From JASSUD01 sp031963415 (lineage in GTDB: Bacteria > Pseudomonadota > Gammaproteobacteria > Burkholderiales > Burkholderiaceae): a DNA stretch of 64,000 bases. The first letter of the stretch is position 1. Each line of letters starts with the position of its first letter. Made by a program: the position numbers and the translations under genes. The notes beneath the pieces were generated by a model. The model was not told the origin of the DNA and searched no databases. It worked only from the letters and a program-made list of their open reading frames with translations. Of the stretch, positions 26,829-36,329 are shown one piece after another. The stretch lies in NCBI GenBank assembly GCA_031963415.1, contig JASSUI010000001.1:62001-126000 (forward strand), given 5' to 3'.

Positions 26829-27926
26829 TCAAAGCCCAATACGGCGTACCACTGCATATGGCCGTTTACACATCACGCCAGCTGTCGCGTTGGAGTAGTC
26901 TTCTTCATATCCTTTAGCAAGCTGCTGTACGCCAAGTACACGGAATTTCGCTGGCACGATCTGAACGAAGGTTTGACCGCCATCGGTCGATTGATCGTTC
27001 ACGTTTTCAGCATAGAGATACGCTACGTTATCGCCAGCGTGTGCGCCATCGAACTCTGGACACGACACAACGCGCATTGTCGGGTAGGTTTCTGTTAACC
27101 ACGCCTGTACGGAATTACCGAAATTGGAGGTGACCGATAGATAATCAACGACTGACGTACCAAGAGCGAGAGTAAGTTGTTCTTTTTTCGGATCGATGAC
27201 GCCGCGTGCCTGGTTACGCAGATCAGCAATCATCGTGCGGATGTCAGCTGTGATTTCGAGAAAGGTTTTTGATGCCCATTTTGTCGAGCCAGCTGCCCCC
27301 TTCGATAACGTGATGTATGCCGGTAGGCTTGGATCGTTCAACAGGCCATAAGTGCGGTTGCCACCATCGTTGTAACCGTAAAAGCCGATTCGATTACGAT
27401 TGATTTCTAGCGCTAATGTTGCGGCTTCGCGCTTGCCTTCAGCACTGTTGACTTTCATCCGTGATGCGCGAGCTTCTTCTAGCGTGCCTACGCGCATGCC
27501 TTCTTCAAACCGTACCACGGTACGCCGCTCGAAGTTGACGTTCCATGAGGAAAGCGGGACGTTTGTATAGTCGCCGTAAGGCACTGATGTACCGGTAAGC
27601 TCCATGACTCCCTGGACGATTTCTTCATCTTCCCAAGCACCAGCCGTTGTGATGCCAACACACTCATCGATGGTACGTGCGGCTGTGGCGATGGCGACGA
27701 AGCCAGGTAGCCAATTTTGCAGAAATTGCTCTGGCGTGGTGATCGTCGGCGTAGTTAAACCTGGCACTAACGCGGCGTCTAGCGCGGCCATCATGCGTTG
27801 CACGGTGGCACCATCCATACCGATGCCAATCCTGGATAGGTCTTGGTAGCCGGCAACACTTGACAACTTGAGAGGCCGTACCGCGCGCGGCCCAATATAA
27901 GAATGTTCTTTGCTTTGCATGCTCAA
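26829..27926 (-). CDS. Major capsid protein (DUF2184-like)
   Basis: A 365-residue protein. LTTPTITTPEQFLQNWLPGF, ERRTVVRFEEGMRVGTLEEA and GFYGYNDGGNRTYGLLNDPS are typical of the DUF2184 capsid family of myoviruses, an HK97-fold group. It follows the small decoration protein gene by a 4-bp gap. Its size is normal for the family. Confidence 0.87.
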   Translation of the reverse strand: MSMQSKEHSYIGPRAVRPLKLSSVAGYQDLSRIGIGMDGATVQRMMAALDAALVPGLTTPTITTPEQFLQNWLPGFVAIATAARTIDECVGITTAGAWEDEEIVQGVMELTGTSVPYGDYTNVPLSSWNVNFERRTVVRFEEGMRVGTLEEARASRMKVNSAEGKREAATLALEINRNRIGFYGYNDGGNRTYGLLNDPSLPAYITLSKGAAGSTKWASKTFLEITADIRTMIADLRNQARGVIDPKKEQLTLALGTSVVDYLSVTSNFGNSVQAWLTETYPTMRVVSCPEFDGAHAGDNVAYLYAENVNDQSTDGGQTFVQIVPAKFRVLGVQQLAKGYEEDYSNATAGVMCKRPYAVVRRIGL

Positions 27927-27930
27927 TGCC

Positions 27931-28431
27931 TCAATTGGTCAGGGTGATCACGGTCAATTCCGGATCAGCGGGTTTATAAGCGTTGGAGGCGTAACGCGAA
28001 ATAACGGTGTTCGGTAACTTAGCTTTCCCCTTTGGTATTTCACTGCCTGCTGAGATAGCGGATAACGCGCCTGTGGTGGTGTCATAAATGACAGTGTCAC
28101 CCGCATCGGCAGGAGGAGAAAGGTTGACGATAATGGCGCCCATCGTCAGTAATTCGCCAATGCTGCCATTGGCTAATTCCATGGTCGGCGCTAACGTGCC
28201 ATCAAGTGTGCCGTAGGAAGCGTAGTGCTTGGGATGAACCAAAATACCCAAGAATGGGCCTTTCCCGCCTACTTGAGCCATCCCCTCATTGGCATAGGTA
28301 TAGGCATAGCCAATGACATTCGGTTTCGTAGATATTAATGTCCACGGCTCTGCTCGTACTGGCCCATCAGAAAACAGTTCGCCTGGCACGCCAAACGTGA
28401 TGTTGTCGCGTACGGTAGTTTGAAAAGACAT
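27931..28431 (-). CDS. Capsid decoration / structural cement protein
   Basis: A 166-residue protein started at ATG 28431 (MSFQTTVRDNITFGVPGELF); the frame extends upstream inside the DUF2213 gene but without sense. GYAYTYANEGMAQVGG, HPKHYASYGTLDG and GDTVIYDTTTGALS resemble Gp24-like cement proteins next to DUF2184 capsids. Confidence 0.75.
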   Translation of the reverse strand: MSFQTTVRDNITFGVPGELFSDGPVRAEPWTLISTKPNVIGYAYTYANEGMAQVGGKGPFLGILVHPKHYASYGTLDGTLAPTMELANGSIGELLTMGAIIVNLSPPADAGDTVIYDTTTGALSAISAGSEIPKGKAKLPNTVISRYASNAYKPADPELTVITLTN

Positions 28432-28435
28432 GGTA

Positions 28436-29734
28436 TTAAGCTCCTTGCAAATATTTGTCGAGGTCGATTGAGGTGTGAAGTTTTGCATCCATGCCAATCG
28501 TGCTACCTGGCCTAACAACAGCACGACCGTGCAGATAGCCATCAAGTGCAGCAATCTCTTGTCCTTTGGGGCAGGAAATGCCGAGTTTTGAGACACCATA
28601 GTGCGCAACCTCAGTCAGCGTCTTGTCAGCATGATCGAAAGTTCCTATGTGAGCAGACAGACGGTTAGCTAACGCATCGCGCTTGCTAATTTCACTCATG
28701 ATGCCCTTGGCAGCACCGCGTTCCAGTTGGGCGATACGGGTGCGTAGCGCCTTGATGTCGGCAGCATCGAAGGTCGCAAAAGCTTTGCCGGATTTTTTTG
28801 GCTTTGTGCGAGCAGCAGATGCCTTGCGCAATCCAGCAATCGCACTGTCCATGCTTACACGCATAGCTTTTGGTACTGACTTCGACGCGGTACGCAGCAC
28901 CTTGATTGCTGCGTCCATGGCTTCTGTTGTTTCTTCCTCGTCTTCGGTTTCTTCGTCATCTTCTGTGACTAAAGCATCCTCATCTTCGGTAGGTGGTGTG
29001 TCATCGTCATCTTCAACAGGCGTTTTCTGGCCTTCTGCGTCGGCTAATTCCTCGTCTTCCTGCGCTGCGGTAGACGTGTTCGGCGTAGAACCGACCAGCG
29101 CTTGCACTAATGGAATCAATTGCTTAACGACATCGGCAAGAGACACGTCCTCATCTTCCCCTGTCGGTTTATTCTCATCTGCCATGACTAGCTCCTTTGC
29201 ATCGAATGTAAATGTCATATGATCCAGCACGGCGACATCTGGCCCCATGCGTCCTTCTTGGACAGAAGCAAGGTGATTGCCTCGTATCTTCCGTTGTATG
29301 GCGTCATAACGTTGTCCGTTATATTTACCGCTGGTAAATTCATACTGACAGCGGTAACCCGCTGACAACTCACGTTTGCCGCTTTGTATGAGCGCAGCGA
29401 GCGACTCGGAGAAAATCTTGATATTGCCTTTCAGTACGCCATTGTCGTAGTGCACCTCTTCACCAATAACACCCTGAATCCCTTTTTTTTCTGCGGCCGT
29501 ATATCCCGTCTCTTCATTGCCTAACATTTCGTGCTCATCGACCCACGGCAGCAACTTAAAGGAATCGATACAAGCAGGGTCGGCTAATTCCTCTTCAGGG
29601 CGGTAAACCATGTAGACACGCTCTGGCTCTGGCGCACCAATAGATCGGCCGAGATAGGGAAACACGCCAACCTTTGACAAAGGGTTATCTCGAATTTCCG
29701 CCCAACCGTTGGTATCGATCACGCGCTTTGTCAT
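28436..29734 (-). CDS. DUF2213 prohead protease/scaffold
   Basis: A 432-residue protein. The N-terminal 170 residues (VYMVYRPEEELADPAC, ELSAGYRCQYEFTSGKYNG, GNHLASVQEGRMGPDV) match the DUF2213 domain, a prohead-protease-type fold. The middle is very acidic (EDDDDTPPTEDEDAL, EDDEETEDEEETTE), the expected scaffold. It is placed just before the cement and capsid genes. Confidence 0.82.
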   Translation of the reverse strand: MTKRVIDTNGWAEIRDNPLSKVGVFPYLGRSIGAPEPERVYMVYRPEEELADPACIDSFKLLPWVDEHEMLGNEETGYTAAEKKGIQGVIGEEVHYDNGVLKGNIKIFSESLAALIQSGKRELSAGYRCQYEFTSGKYNGQRYDAIQRKIRGNHLASVQEGRMGPDVAVLDHMTFTFDAKELVMADENKPTGEDEDVSLADVVKQLIPLVQALVGSTPNTSTAAQEDEELADAEGQKTPVEDDDDTPPTEDEDALVTEDDEETEDEEETTEAMDAAIKVLRTASKSVPKAMRVSMDSAIAGLRKASAARTKPKKSGKAFATFDAADIKALRTRIAQLERGAAKGIMSEISKRDALANRLSAHIGTFDHADKTLTEVAHYGVSKLGISCPKGQEIAALDGYLHGRAVVRPGSTIGMDAKLHTSIDLDKYLQGA

Positions 29735-30603
29735 ACGTTATCGCTGGTAAATTGAATGATCGGAATAAAAGTACATTTGCAGTTTGGCTCTTCGCCAGGG
29801 TGCACATAGCTGTTGTTGGGGCCGATGGGCGCACCTTTGGCTAAATCAAATAGCTCACCATTGAAATCCAAATGACGTTCACGTGGATGCAGGCCACCGC
29901 CGCTGTGTACCCATTCGCCCTGCGTCACGCCAGCTGCTGCGCAACGTCCTTTATTTAGGCTGTTGTAAACCTTACGTGTTTGGTCAAGCGCGATATTTTT
30001 AGCACGCCGTTGTGTCATGTCTTCTTGCTTGTTCAGATACGGAATCAAATCTTCTAGTCCGTTGCCGCTGGTAATGGCGCGCATCACGGCACCTTGCACA
30101 TCAGCCAAATATTGATCGGCAATTGACTTAATCAAACTGACGTTCTCATTAATCGAACTGGCCAATATTTCTTTCGTGCTTGGTGGAATGGCACTGGTTT
30201 TTAGCGGTAAGCCGCCTGATAAATCGCGTAAACTAGTATGTAAGCTGCTGTTACTAGCCTTGTCGGCTCCGGCAATCATGCGATCCACAATGGTTTTTGC
30301 CTTGAGCGAAAAGCGTTTGCGTATACGGCGAGCCAGGGCATTGGTCAGGATGCGCGCTTGACTAGATATGCTGGCGTCCTGCGCGAAGAATGCTTGGGCG
30401 GATGGACTTTTGAATAACGCAACAATCTCTTTATGGGTTGTGGCTGTCATTTCAGTAACAAGCGAGTCAAGGTCTTGTTGATAGCGTGCCTGTAGGCCAG
30501 CACTAACGCGTAGAGGCTTCCCGCGCAACAAGGCTGGCTTAAATTGATCTACCCAAGCTGCTTTTTTTCGGGTTAACAACTTACGAGCCATCACCATCAT
30601 CAT
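29731..30603 (-). CDS. Mu F-like minor head / head morphogenesis protein
   Basis: A 290-residue protein. The C-terminal motif GEWVHSGGGLHPRERHLDFN with PNCKCTF is the diagnostic end of Mu gpF/SPP1 gp7-type minor head proteins. It overlaps the portal gene by 23 bp. Several in-frame ATGs at the beginning (30603 to 30591) leave the exact start open. Confidence 0.85.
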   Translation of the reverse strand: MMMVMARKLLTRKKAAWVDQFKPALLRGKPLRVSAGLQARYQQDLDSLVTEMTATTHKEIVALFKSPSAQAFFAQDASISSQARILTNALARRIRKRFSLKAKTIVDRMIAGADKASNSSLHTSLRDLSGGLPLKTSAIPPSTKEILASSINENVSLIKSIADQYLADVQGAVMRAITSGNGLEDLIPYLNKQEDMTQRRAKNIALDQTRKVYNSLNKGRCAAAGVTQGEWVHSGGGLHPRERHLDFNGELFDLAKGAPIGPNNSYVHPGEEPNCKCTFIPIIQFTSDNV

Positions 30604-32101
30604 CTTTTGGCAATTCGTCGTCTGGATCGTCTATTGGATCGGCAGATATGATTTCCTCAATGCCCGTATAACCGCTATTGGGTTCTTGCGTAATACGCCG
30701 ACGTTCATCTATTCCATCAATGGCCCCGGATTCCACCAGAATAGCCCCGGTTTCTGCCTCTAGTTTGTTCACTTCTGCGCGTTCTTTTGCCGTCATTGAA
30801 TCAAGTGGATTCCAGGCAACAGTTGTCTCAAATGGTTCTAGCTTAAATTTAGGTGCAATTTCAGAGCGAATGACGAGTAAGTGATGGCGGTCTAAAAGCG
30901 GCGCCAAATCATGGGCTTGTATGCTTTCCAACTCTTCGTGATAGCTCGCCTCTTCAAACTCGCCAGTCGCATTAAATCCCTTGGGAGATGTGCCAAGGAG
31001 TTTGGTTGCCGGGACGTTTGCTGCAGCAGCGACAAGCTGATATTGCGTCATGATGACGGCGTCAAAATCTGCCAGAGCCGTATCGAATTGTTCGATTTGC
31101 TCTTCTGTGCCCACTACCTTGATCCCATGGTTATCGCGGTAATGTGCCCAGGTCGCCATACGCTGCTCGAACTTCGCTTGGTTGGCAACGGCATTATCGA
31201 CATCCATATGAACTACCGTGCTGCGCTTGGACAGCGCAAGCAAAGGTGCCTCATTAGCAGTGCGCTCTGATGCATAGACACGCTCGAAAATCTTTTGGGG
31301 TATCGACACCCCACCGTAGTAATAGGTCGGTTTCAGCACATCGGGCACTTCGCCCGTGCGGAAAATAATCAGGTGCGAATGATGAATGGGTTTGCCATTC
31401 ACTCGCCAGTAAGTCGGCTCATAGAAATTGAGGCTTGTTGGATCGGTGACTGCTGTTGTGTTCAGTTCTGGCACAATCCAGTATGGGTCAATCTGTTTAA
31501 TACCTTTGTAACTACCTGGTGTCACACCGTCAGGGTTGAACGGTTTAGCGTAATACTCAGGATCTGTTGATTGGACGATGAACATGGCAATGCGAATGCC
31601 AAATACACGGCCCATGCGCACGAATTCACGCATTTGGTAATTGATTCGGAATCGCTTATCTTCTTTACGTATGGCATCAACTACGTCGGCATTGATTTCT
31701 GTGCCGTCGTTGACCGTCACCCTATAACCTTTGCGGATAGCATCTTTACCTGGCATTCCGCATGCTTTGTCCACTAACCAGTGCTGCGCAATCAGTGCGC
31801 AGAGTTGGTAGCCGATAAAGCTTTGTGAGGCATACCAACCGACTTGAGCTGCTGGCATATTCTCCTGCCTTAGCGCATGCACACGCTTTACACTATCGGC
31901 AATATCGTTCGCATCCATCCCCGCATCAGATGTAGCAAACTCGGCTGCATTCCTTTGAAAGGCTGATGCCTGCAAATGCTCCCACACCTTACTTTGACCA
32001 ACGCGTAAATCGTGCTCGGTCGTAAAAAAGCCCCCGGATTTTTTAATCTCGGAGGCTTTTGATGAGTCGGCTTGGCGGTTGAGCCAGTTGAACATATCCA
32101 T
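30581..32101 (-). CDS. Portal protein (DUF1073/Acb1-N-like)
   Basis: A 506-residue protein started at MDMFNWLNRQADSS, 2 bp after the terminase stop with GGA before it; a longer start inside terminase is less likely. SFIGYQLCALIAQHWLVDKA, YWIVPELNTTAV and ATKLLGTSPKGFNATGEFEE are typical of the DUF1073 portal family, the ring through which DNA enters the capsid. Parts of this Pfam family are named after the anti-CBASS protein Acb1. No Acb1 catalytic domain is seen here. Confidence 0.85.
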   Translation of the reverse strand: MDMFNWLNRQADSSKASEIKKSGGFFTTEHDLRVGQSKVWEHLQASAFQRNAAEFATSDAGMDANDIADSVKRVHALRQENMPAAQVGWYASQSFIGYQLCALIAQHWLVDKACGMPGKDAIRKGYRVTVNDGTEINADVVDAIRKEDKRFRINYQMREFVRMGRVFGIRIAMFIVQSTDPEYYAKPFNPDGVTPGSYKGIKQIDPYWIVPELNTTAVTDPTSLNFYEPTYWRVNGKPIHHSHLIIFRTGEVPDVLKPTYYYGGVSIPQKIFERVYASERTANEAPLLALSKRSTVVHMDVDNAVANQAKFEQRMATWAHYRDNHGIKVVGTEEQIEQFDTALADFDAVIMTQYQLVAAAANVPATKLLGTSPKGFNATGEFEEASYHEELESIQAHDLAPLLDRHHLLVIRSEIAPKFKLEPFETTVAWNPLDSMTAKERAEVNKLEAETGAILVESGAIDGIDERRRITQEPNSGYTGIEEIISADPIDDPDDELPKDDDGDGS

Positions 32102-32102
32102 C

Positions 32103-33698
32103 CTAATCCAGATCGAAGAAACCGCGCGGCTTCTTTTCCTTTGGCGCAAAGCGAATCATTAAAGCATCGGCAAGGTTTGGCGAGCGCGTACCTGCAGGGG
32201 TTTTGTCTACCACGATCTTGCCAACGCCGTTGATCGTGTAGGTAGGCTGCGAAAGCTCGGTCGTGAGACGTACGAGTTCCGGCAATTCACTTGAGAGCGA
32301 AATAATCTCGTCATCCTCAAAAGGAAGATTGTCAGTGACAGCTCGATGCGTTTTCTGAAACCGAGTACGTAATGCCCACCAGGACTGCGCTTTCAGATTC
32401 ACAAAAAAATCTTGATTGGTACGGCCGTTTACCATTTCCTTAGCCGGATTCACCACGCCGCCTGAACCGCGAAACGGCAAAACAACAATCTCACGCGCAC
32501 CGCGTTTCTTGCGTCCTTCATTGATCACTCGCGCATCACCACGAGCGCCAGCGCCAAGGCCATCCGAGTCATAGTCGAACGAGCTGTAATTGTGCGTGTC
32601 GCAAAGATCAAAGGCTTTCTCGACTGTTTTGTAGATGTCGGAGCCTTCACCCGACCATGATTCAATGTGTTCAACCAAAATCCCGTGCGCACCGCAAAAG
32701 GCGTTCAGATCAATACCTTCATCGGCGACGTCTAGTGCGCCGCGACGGATGCCAGTGGGTACCACACCTAGCTTCTTGTGGGCATCGATGGCGGACTGAA
32801 CCCATTCGTTTGGAATTAGGATGCCTTCGACGGACGCCGTATAGCTAATGTCGATTTCCTGCGCGACGATTACGGGGTTATCGATCTTGCGTTTTTGCTC
32901 TTGATACCAAGCGTCATCCTTGCGCGGATCGTCGCGCCAGTGAAATGTAAACAGCGGAATTTTGCCTGCGTGCCGTTTTTGTGCAAACGGATTTGCCATG
33001 CCATTCGCCGACGAAATATCTTGTCGGCAGTTCGTTGTTTGAGATAGTGACGCATCTACCAGCAGCGGGCGTTCGAGGAACGCTGCCTCATCGACAAAAT
33101 AAAAACTTGCTCTGTCCCCGCGACCGATACCATCACCTGCTTCCCCGGCCATCACAGAACCAGTTTCTGGGAAATTGATCCGCATGTGTGGTGCGTGTTT
33201 CAACGCATCCCAACCTCCGCGAAATTCAGGTGGTAAAAACGTCAAAAACATTCGTGCTTTGTGGAACAGTGACTTCGGCGAACCGATTTTGTCGACGTAT
33301 TCTTCTTTGCGTGAACCAAACCCCGCTACTACGCCGTCATGAAAAAGGCAAATCGTTGCTGCTATGCCGACAGTGAGCCAGCTTAACCCCATATCGCGGG
33401 ATTTTTCCGTGATACCTGGGGATTGCGTACGCCACTTGTCTAAAAACCAATCAATCCATTCCTCCTGTTTCGGGAAGAGCAAAAACGGGATGGCAGCAGG
33501 TAATCTGCGCTCGACGTTGCGTGGGTCGAACGTCATGCCCCAATCGATAATGAACTGCGCTGGATTATCTCGGTAGAACGTCTTCAGCGCTGTTAGTATC
33601 GATGGGTTAGCGCGAATTCGCCGTAGTCTCTCCGCTCGCCATTCAAATACCTGCACATAATCAGGGTGTCGAAAATCAAAGGGGAACGGAATAGGCAT
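32103..33698 (-). CDS. Terminase large subunit
   Basis: A 531-residue DNA-packaging motor. The ATPase part has a deviant Walker A (TEKSRDMGLSWL) and Walker B FYFVDEAAFLE. The C-terminal nuclease part shows GALDVADEGIDLN and FDYDSDGLGAGARGD with acidic residues for metal binding. It follows the small subunit directly. Length is normal. Confidence 0.9.
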   Translation of the reverse strand: MPIPFPFDFRHPDYVQVFEWRAERLRRIRANPSILTALKTFYRDNPAQFIIDWGMTFDPRNVERRLPAAIPFLLFPKQEEWIDWFLDKWRTQSPGITEKSRDMGLSWLTVGIAATICLFHDGVVAGFGSRKEEYVDKIGSPKSLFHKARMFLTFLPPEFRGGWDALKHAPHMRINFPETGSVMAGEAGDGIGRGDRASFYFVDEAAFLERPLLVDASLSQTTNCRQDISSANGMANPFAQKRHAGKIPLFTFHWRDDPRKDDAWYQEQKRKIDNPVIVAQEIDISYTASVEGILIPNEWVQSAIDAHKKLGVVPTGIRRGALDVADEGIDLNAFCGAHGILVEHIESWSGEGSDIYKTVEKAFDLCDTHNYSSFDYDSDGLGAGARGDARVINEGRKKRGAREIVVLPFRGSGGVVNPAKEMVNGRTNQDFFVNLKAQSWWALRTRFQKTHRAVTDNLPFEDDEIISLSSELPELVRLTTELSQPTYTINGVGKIVVDKTPAGTRSPNLADALMIRFAPKEKKPRGFFDLD

Positions 33699-33699
33699 C

Positions 33700-34134
33700 T
33701 CATGAATTCATCATTTGCTGATAGATTTTTGCTGCCTCGATTGGATCATTGGTTGTAATAGCAATTGATTGCACCGGCCCACCGCCGCTTCCCGTCAACT
33801 CGACCCGCTGCATATCCTTCCAGCCAGCCTGGGACTTCAACCAGAAAATAATTGATGTGGTGTCGCCACCAATCGCTTTTTTATACAGCGTCTGTGCGAC
33901 TTTGACGTTTGCCTTCAATTTACCAGTGGCTAGTTCTACGGAAAAGTTCTTGCGTATTGTCGGCTCAGAAATAGGTTTCCCCTTGATGTCTTTGATGAAC
34001 AGGCCAATTTCCGAATGGCGTAGGCCGAATGCGGCTAGTTGCATCACAAGTTCGCGCTGTTCTTCCGTAGGTTTAAAGACTGAGCGCCCAGCTCCCACAC
34101 GCTTTCCACCTGATTTACCTTTCACACCCGACAT
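33700..34134 (-). CDS. Terminase small subunit
   Basis: A 144-residue protein. KGKSGGKRVGAGRSVFKPTE at the start, the helix-turn-helix-like LAAFGLRHSEIGLFI, and IIFWLKSQAGWKD are typical of small terminase subunits that bind the packaging site. The start overlaps the methyltransferase gene by 20 bp. Confidence 0.82.
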   Translation of the reverse strand: MSGVKGKSGGKRVGAGRSVFKPTEEQRELVMQLAAFGLRHSEIGLFIKDIKGKPISEPTIRKNFSVELATGKLKANVKVAQTLYKKAIGGDTTSIIFWLKSQAGWKDMQRVELTGSGGGPVQSIAITTNDPIEAAKIYQQMMNS

Positions 34135-35380
34135 GTGTAGTCTCCATGCGTTCTTTTTTTATTAGTGAAAATGTTCGCCCGTCTTTGGCCAACATTGCTT
34201 GCTGCCCAGTGAATTCTTGCCAACGACGGATAATCACGTCGCAGTATTTAGGATCAAGCTCCATTAACCGGGCTGCCCGACCGCGCTTCTCGCACGCGAT
34301 CAAGGTTGAACCGGAGCCGCCGAACAGATCAAGCACTATGTCGCCGGCACGGCTACTGTTGCAAAGGGGATACTCGATCAACTCAACGGGTTTCATCGTC
34401 GGATGCACATCATTGCGCTGCGGGCGGTCGAACTGCCAGACTGTGGATTGCTTGCGATCAGCATACCAGCGGTGCGCGCCGGTGGCCTTCCAGCCATATA
34501 GCACTGGCTCATGTTGCCAGTGGTAATCCTGTCGTCCCATTACGAAAGTCTGCTTGACCCAGACGCAGCACTGCGCCACCTTGAAGCCAGCCTCGGCCAT
34601 TGCTTTACGGAAGTTCATACCCTCGGTGTCGGCGTGGAATACATACAACCCTGCCCCATCCTTCGCAACGGCGAACATTGCGCCGTAGGCCGCCAGTAGG
34701 AAGCGATAGAAGTCCTCTGCACTCATACTGTCGTTCTGGAATGTCAGCTTTTCGGCAGTGCGGCCTTCGTAGGTAACGTTGTAGGGGGGATCCGTGATGA
34801 TCAAATCCACTTTACTGCCATCTACTAGCTGTTCCACATCCTTAATATCAGTACTGTCGCCACACATCACTCGGTGGTCACCACATACCCACAAGTCGCC
34901 TGGGCAGGATACGGTAACCTCGGCCACCTCAGGTACGTTGTCATCGTCGATCAAACCTACTTTAGCGTCTGACTCAAGCAATTTACTCAAATCCTCAGCG
35001 TCGAAGCCGATCAGGTCGAGATCAAATTTGCAGGCTTTAAGTTCACCTAGTTCCAACGTCAACAGTTCATTATCCCACCCGGCATTTTCGGCTAACTTGT
35101 TGTCAGCGATGATATAGGCGTGTTTCTGCACCTCGGTCATGTCTTTAATTTCGATGCACGGCACTTCCTTAAGGCTTAACTTGTAGGCAGCCAAAACACG
35201 GCCATGTCCAGCAATAATCCCGTTGTCGCCATCCACCAGAATCGGGTTTGTCCATCCGAATTCACGGATGCTCGCAGCAATTTGTGCAACCTGAGCGTCT
35301 GAGTGGGTACGCGCATTACGCGCATAAGGAATCAGCGCCTCGATTAGACGCATTCTGATAGTCAAATCGCGCATGAACAC
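34115..35380 (-). CDS. DNA methyltransferase with ParB-like N-terminal domain
   Basis: A 421-residue protein. The ParB-like part (residues about 10-110) shows VAQIAASIREFGWTNPILVD and GIIAGHGRVLAAYKL. The methyltransferase part has motif IV DPPY (LIITDPPYNVTY) before motif I LDLFGGSGSTL, the beta-class order for N6-adenine or N4-cytosine methylation. Such ParB-methylases in phages may protect phage DNA from restriction or influence packaging. It is the first gene of the late block, downstream of a terminator-like hairpin. Confidence 0.85.
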   Translation of the reverse strand: MFMRDLTIRMRLIEALIPYARNARTHSDAQVAQIAASIREFGWTNPILVDGDNGIIAGHGRVLAAYKLSLKEVPCIEIKDMTEVQKHAYIIADNKLAENAGWDNELLTLELGELKACKFDLDLIGFDAEDLSKLLESDAKVGLIDDDNVPEVAEVTVSCPGDLWVCGDHRVMCGDSTDIKDVEQLVDGSKVDLIITDPPYNVTYEGRTAEKLTFQNDSMSAEDFYRFLLAAYGAMFAVAKDGAGLYVFHADTEGMNFRKAMAEAGFKVAQCCVWVKQTFVMGRQDYHWQHEPVLYGWKATGAHRWYADRKQSTVWQFDRPQRNDVHPTMKPVELIEYPLCNSSRAGDIVLDLFGGSGSTLIACEKRGRAARLMELDPKYCDVIIRRWQEFTGQQAMLAKDGRTFSLIKKERMETTHVGCER

Positions 35381-35476
35381 AAATCAAAAAAGCGAAACCC
35401 GCACCAACATAAAGCTGGACACGGGTTTCAAAGTCACCTGAAAGGCGTCGAAGGAAAAATAGGGGCGGAAATGCAA

Positions 35477-35499
35477 AAAGCCCACACTTGGTGGGCTTT
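35477..35499 (-). terminator. Terminator-like hairpin before the late genes
   Basis: Stem aaagcccac / gtgggcttt (9 bp, loop of 5) lies at 35477-35499. Read on the minus strand it is followed by ttgcattt, a weak U-rich tail. It sits between the toxin-antitoxin pair and the methyltransferase, upstream of the late operon. If it is a terminator, late expression would need read-through or antitermination. Confidence 0.6.
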
Positions 35500-35646
35500 G
35501 GACGCACGTATTACGTGTATCGAATATTGGCGATTATTGTGGGTATTTCACACAATGTCAAGATTTTTTTCTGACTATCTCGCGCAAGAGCAGAGGCTTT
35601 ATTAAATGCAAAAATGGCTTTTTCTAAAGCAGCGCAAGAAAATTTA

Positions 35647-35946
35647 TCAGCATGCAGGCGATGGATGTACTGAGGCTGTAAGTTCGATTCCAAGCGCTTT
35701 CATGACTGCTAGCGTTGTCTTTAAAGTAGGGTTGCCTTGCTCGCTGAAAGAGCGATAAAGTTGCTCCCTAGAAAGCCCTGTTTTGCTCGCAATTTGGCTC
35801 ATCCCTTTGGCTCGGGCAACAACACCTAACGCATGGGCAATATATCCGGCATCGCCTGTCTTGAATGCTTCTGCCATAAAAAGAGCATGAGCTTCTTCAG
35901 AAATTAGATCTTCTGCTGGATCATAAGTTGTCAATTTTTCAGCCAT
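35647..35946 (-). CDS. HigA-like antitoxin (XRE family)
   Basis: A 99-residue protein when started at the ATG overlapping the toxin stop (MAEKLTTYDPAEDLIS) with AAGGA before it. AKGMSQIASKTGLSREQLYR is a helix-turn-helix, as in addiction-module antitoxins of the HigA/HTH_37 type. It would neutralise the upstream toxin and repress their promoter. Confidence 0.82.
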   Translation of the reverse strand: MAEKLTTYDPAEDLISEEAHALFMAEAFKTGDAGYIAHALGVVARAKGMSQIASKTGLSREQLYRSFSEQGNPTLKTTLAVMKALGIELTASVHPSPAC

Positions 35947-36247
35947 TTCCTTCGCTCCATTCATCGGCTAAACGTTGCGCTTTCTTGATGTCACTTGCTT
36001 GCGTACTTTTATTGCCCCCACATAACAGAACAATAATTGTGTTACCCCGTTTTTGAAAGTAAATCCTGTATCCGGGGCCATAGTGGAGACGTAATTCGCT
36101 AATCCCCTGCCCTACGGCCTCGGCATCTCCTGTATGGCCATAAGCCAGGCGATCTAGACGAGATGCGATTAATGCTCGCGCCCGTTCATCTTTAAGCCGC
36201 ATTCTCCATTTTCTGAATGCTTCCGTTTGTTTTAGTTCTATAGCCAT
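35939..36247 (-). CDS. HigB-like toxin (RelE/ParE superfamily)
   Basis: A 102-residue protein. FRKWRMRLKDERARALIASR, LDRLAYGHTGDAEAVG, GISELRLHYGPGYRIYF and IVLLCGGNKSTQASDI match the short addiction-module killer proteins related to HigB. The toxin-first order is that of higBA systems. Such enzymes usually cut ribosome-bound mRNA. In a prophage it can stabilise the element or block other phages. Confidence 0.85.
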   Translation of the reverse strand: MAIELKQTEAFRKWRMRLKDERARALIASRLDRLAYGHTGDAEAVGQGISELRLHYGPGYRIYFQKRGNTIIVLLCGGNKSTQASDIKKAQRLADEWSEGNG

Positions 36248-36329
36248 AATGAAAAATGTATTTTATAAACTACTTTCTGTCAAGATGAATTATGCTCTAT
36301 CGTCGGGTGAGGCGTTAATAACTAAAATT

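Noticed and set aside
30581..32101. Anti-CBASS activity of the portal-like protein
   Set aside because: The database name of the family mentions Acb1, but sequence and position are those of a portal; no phosphodiesterase motifs are seen.
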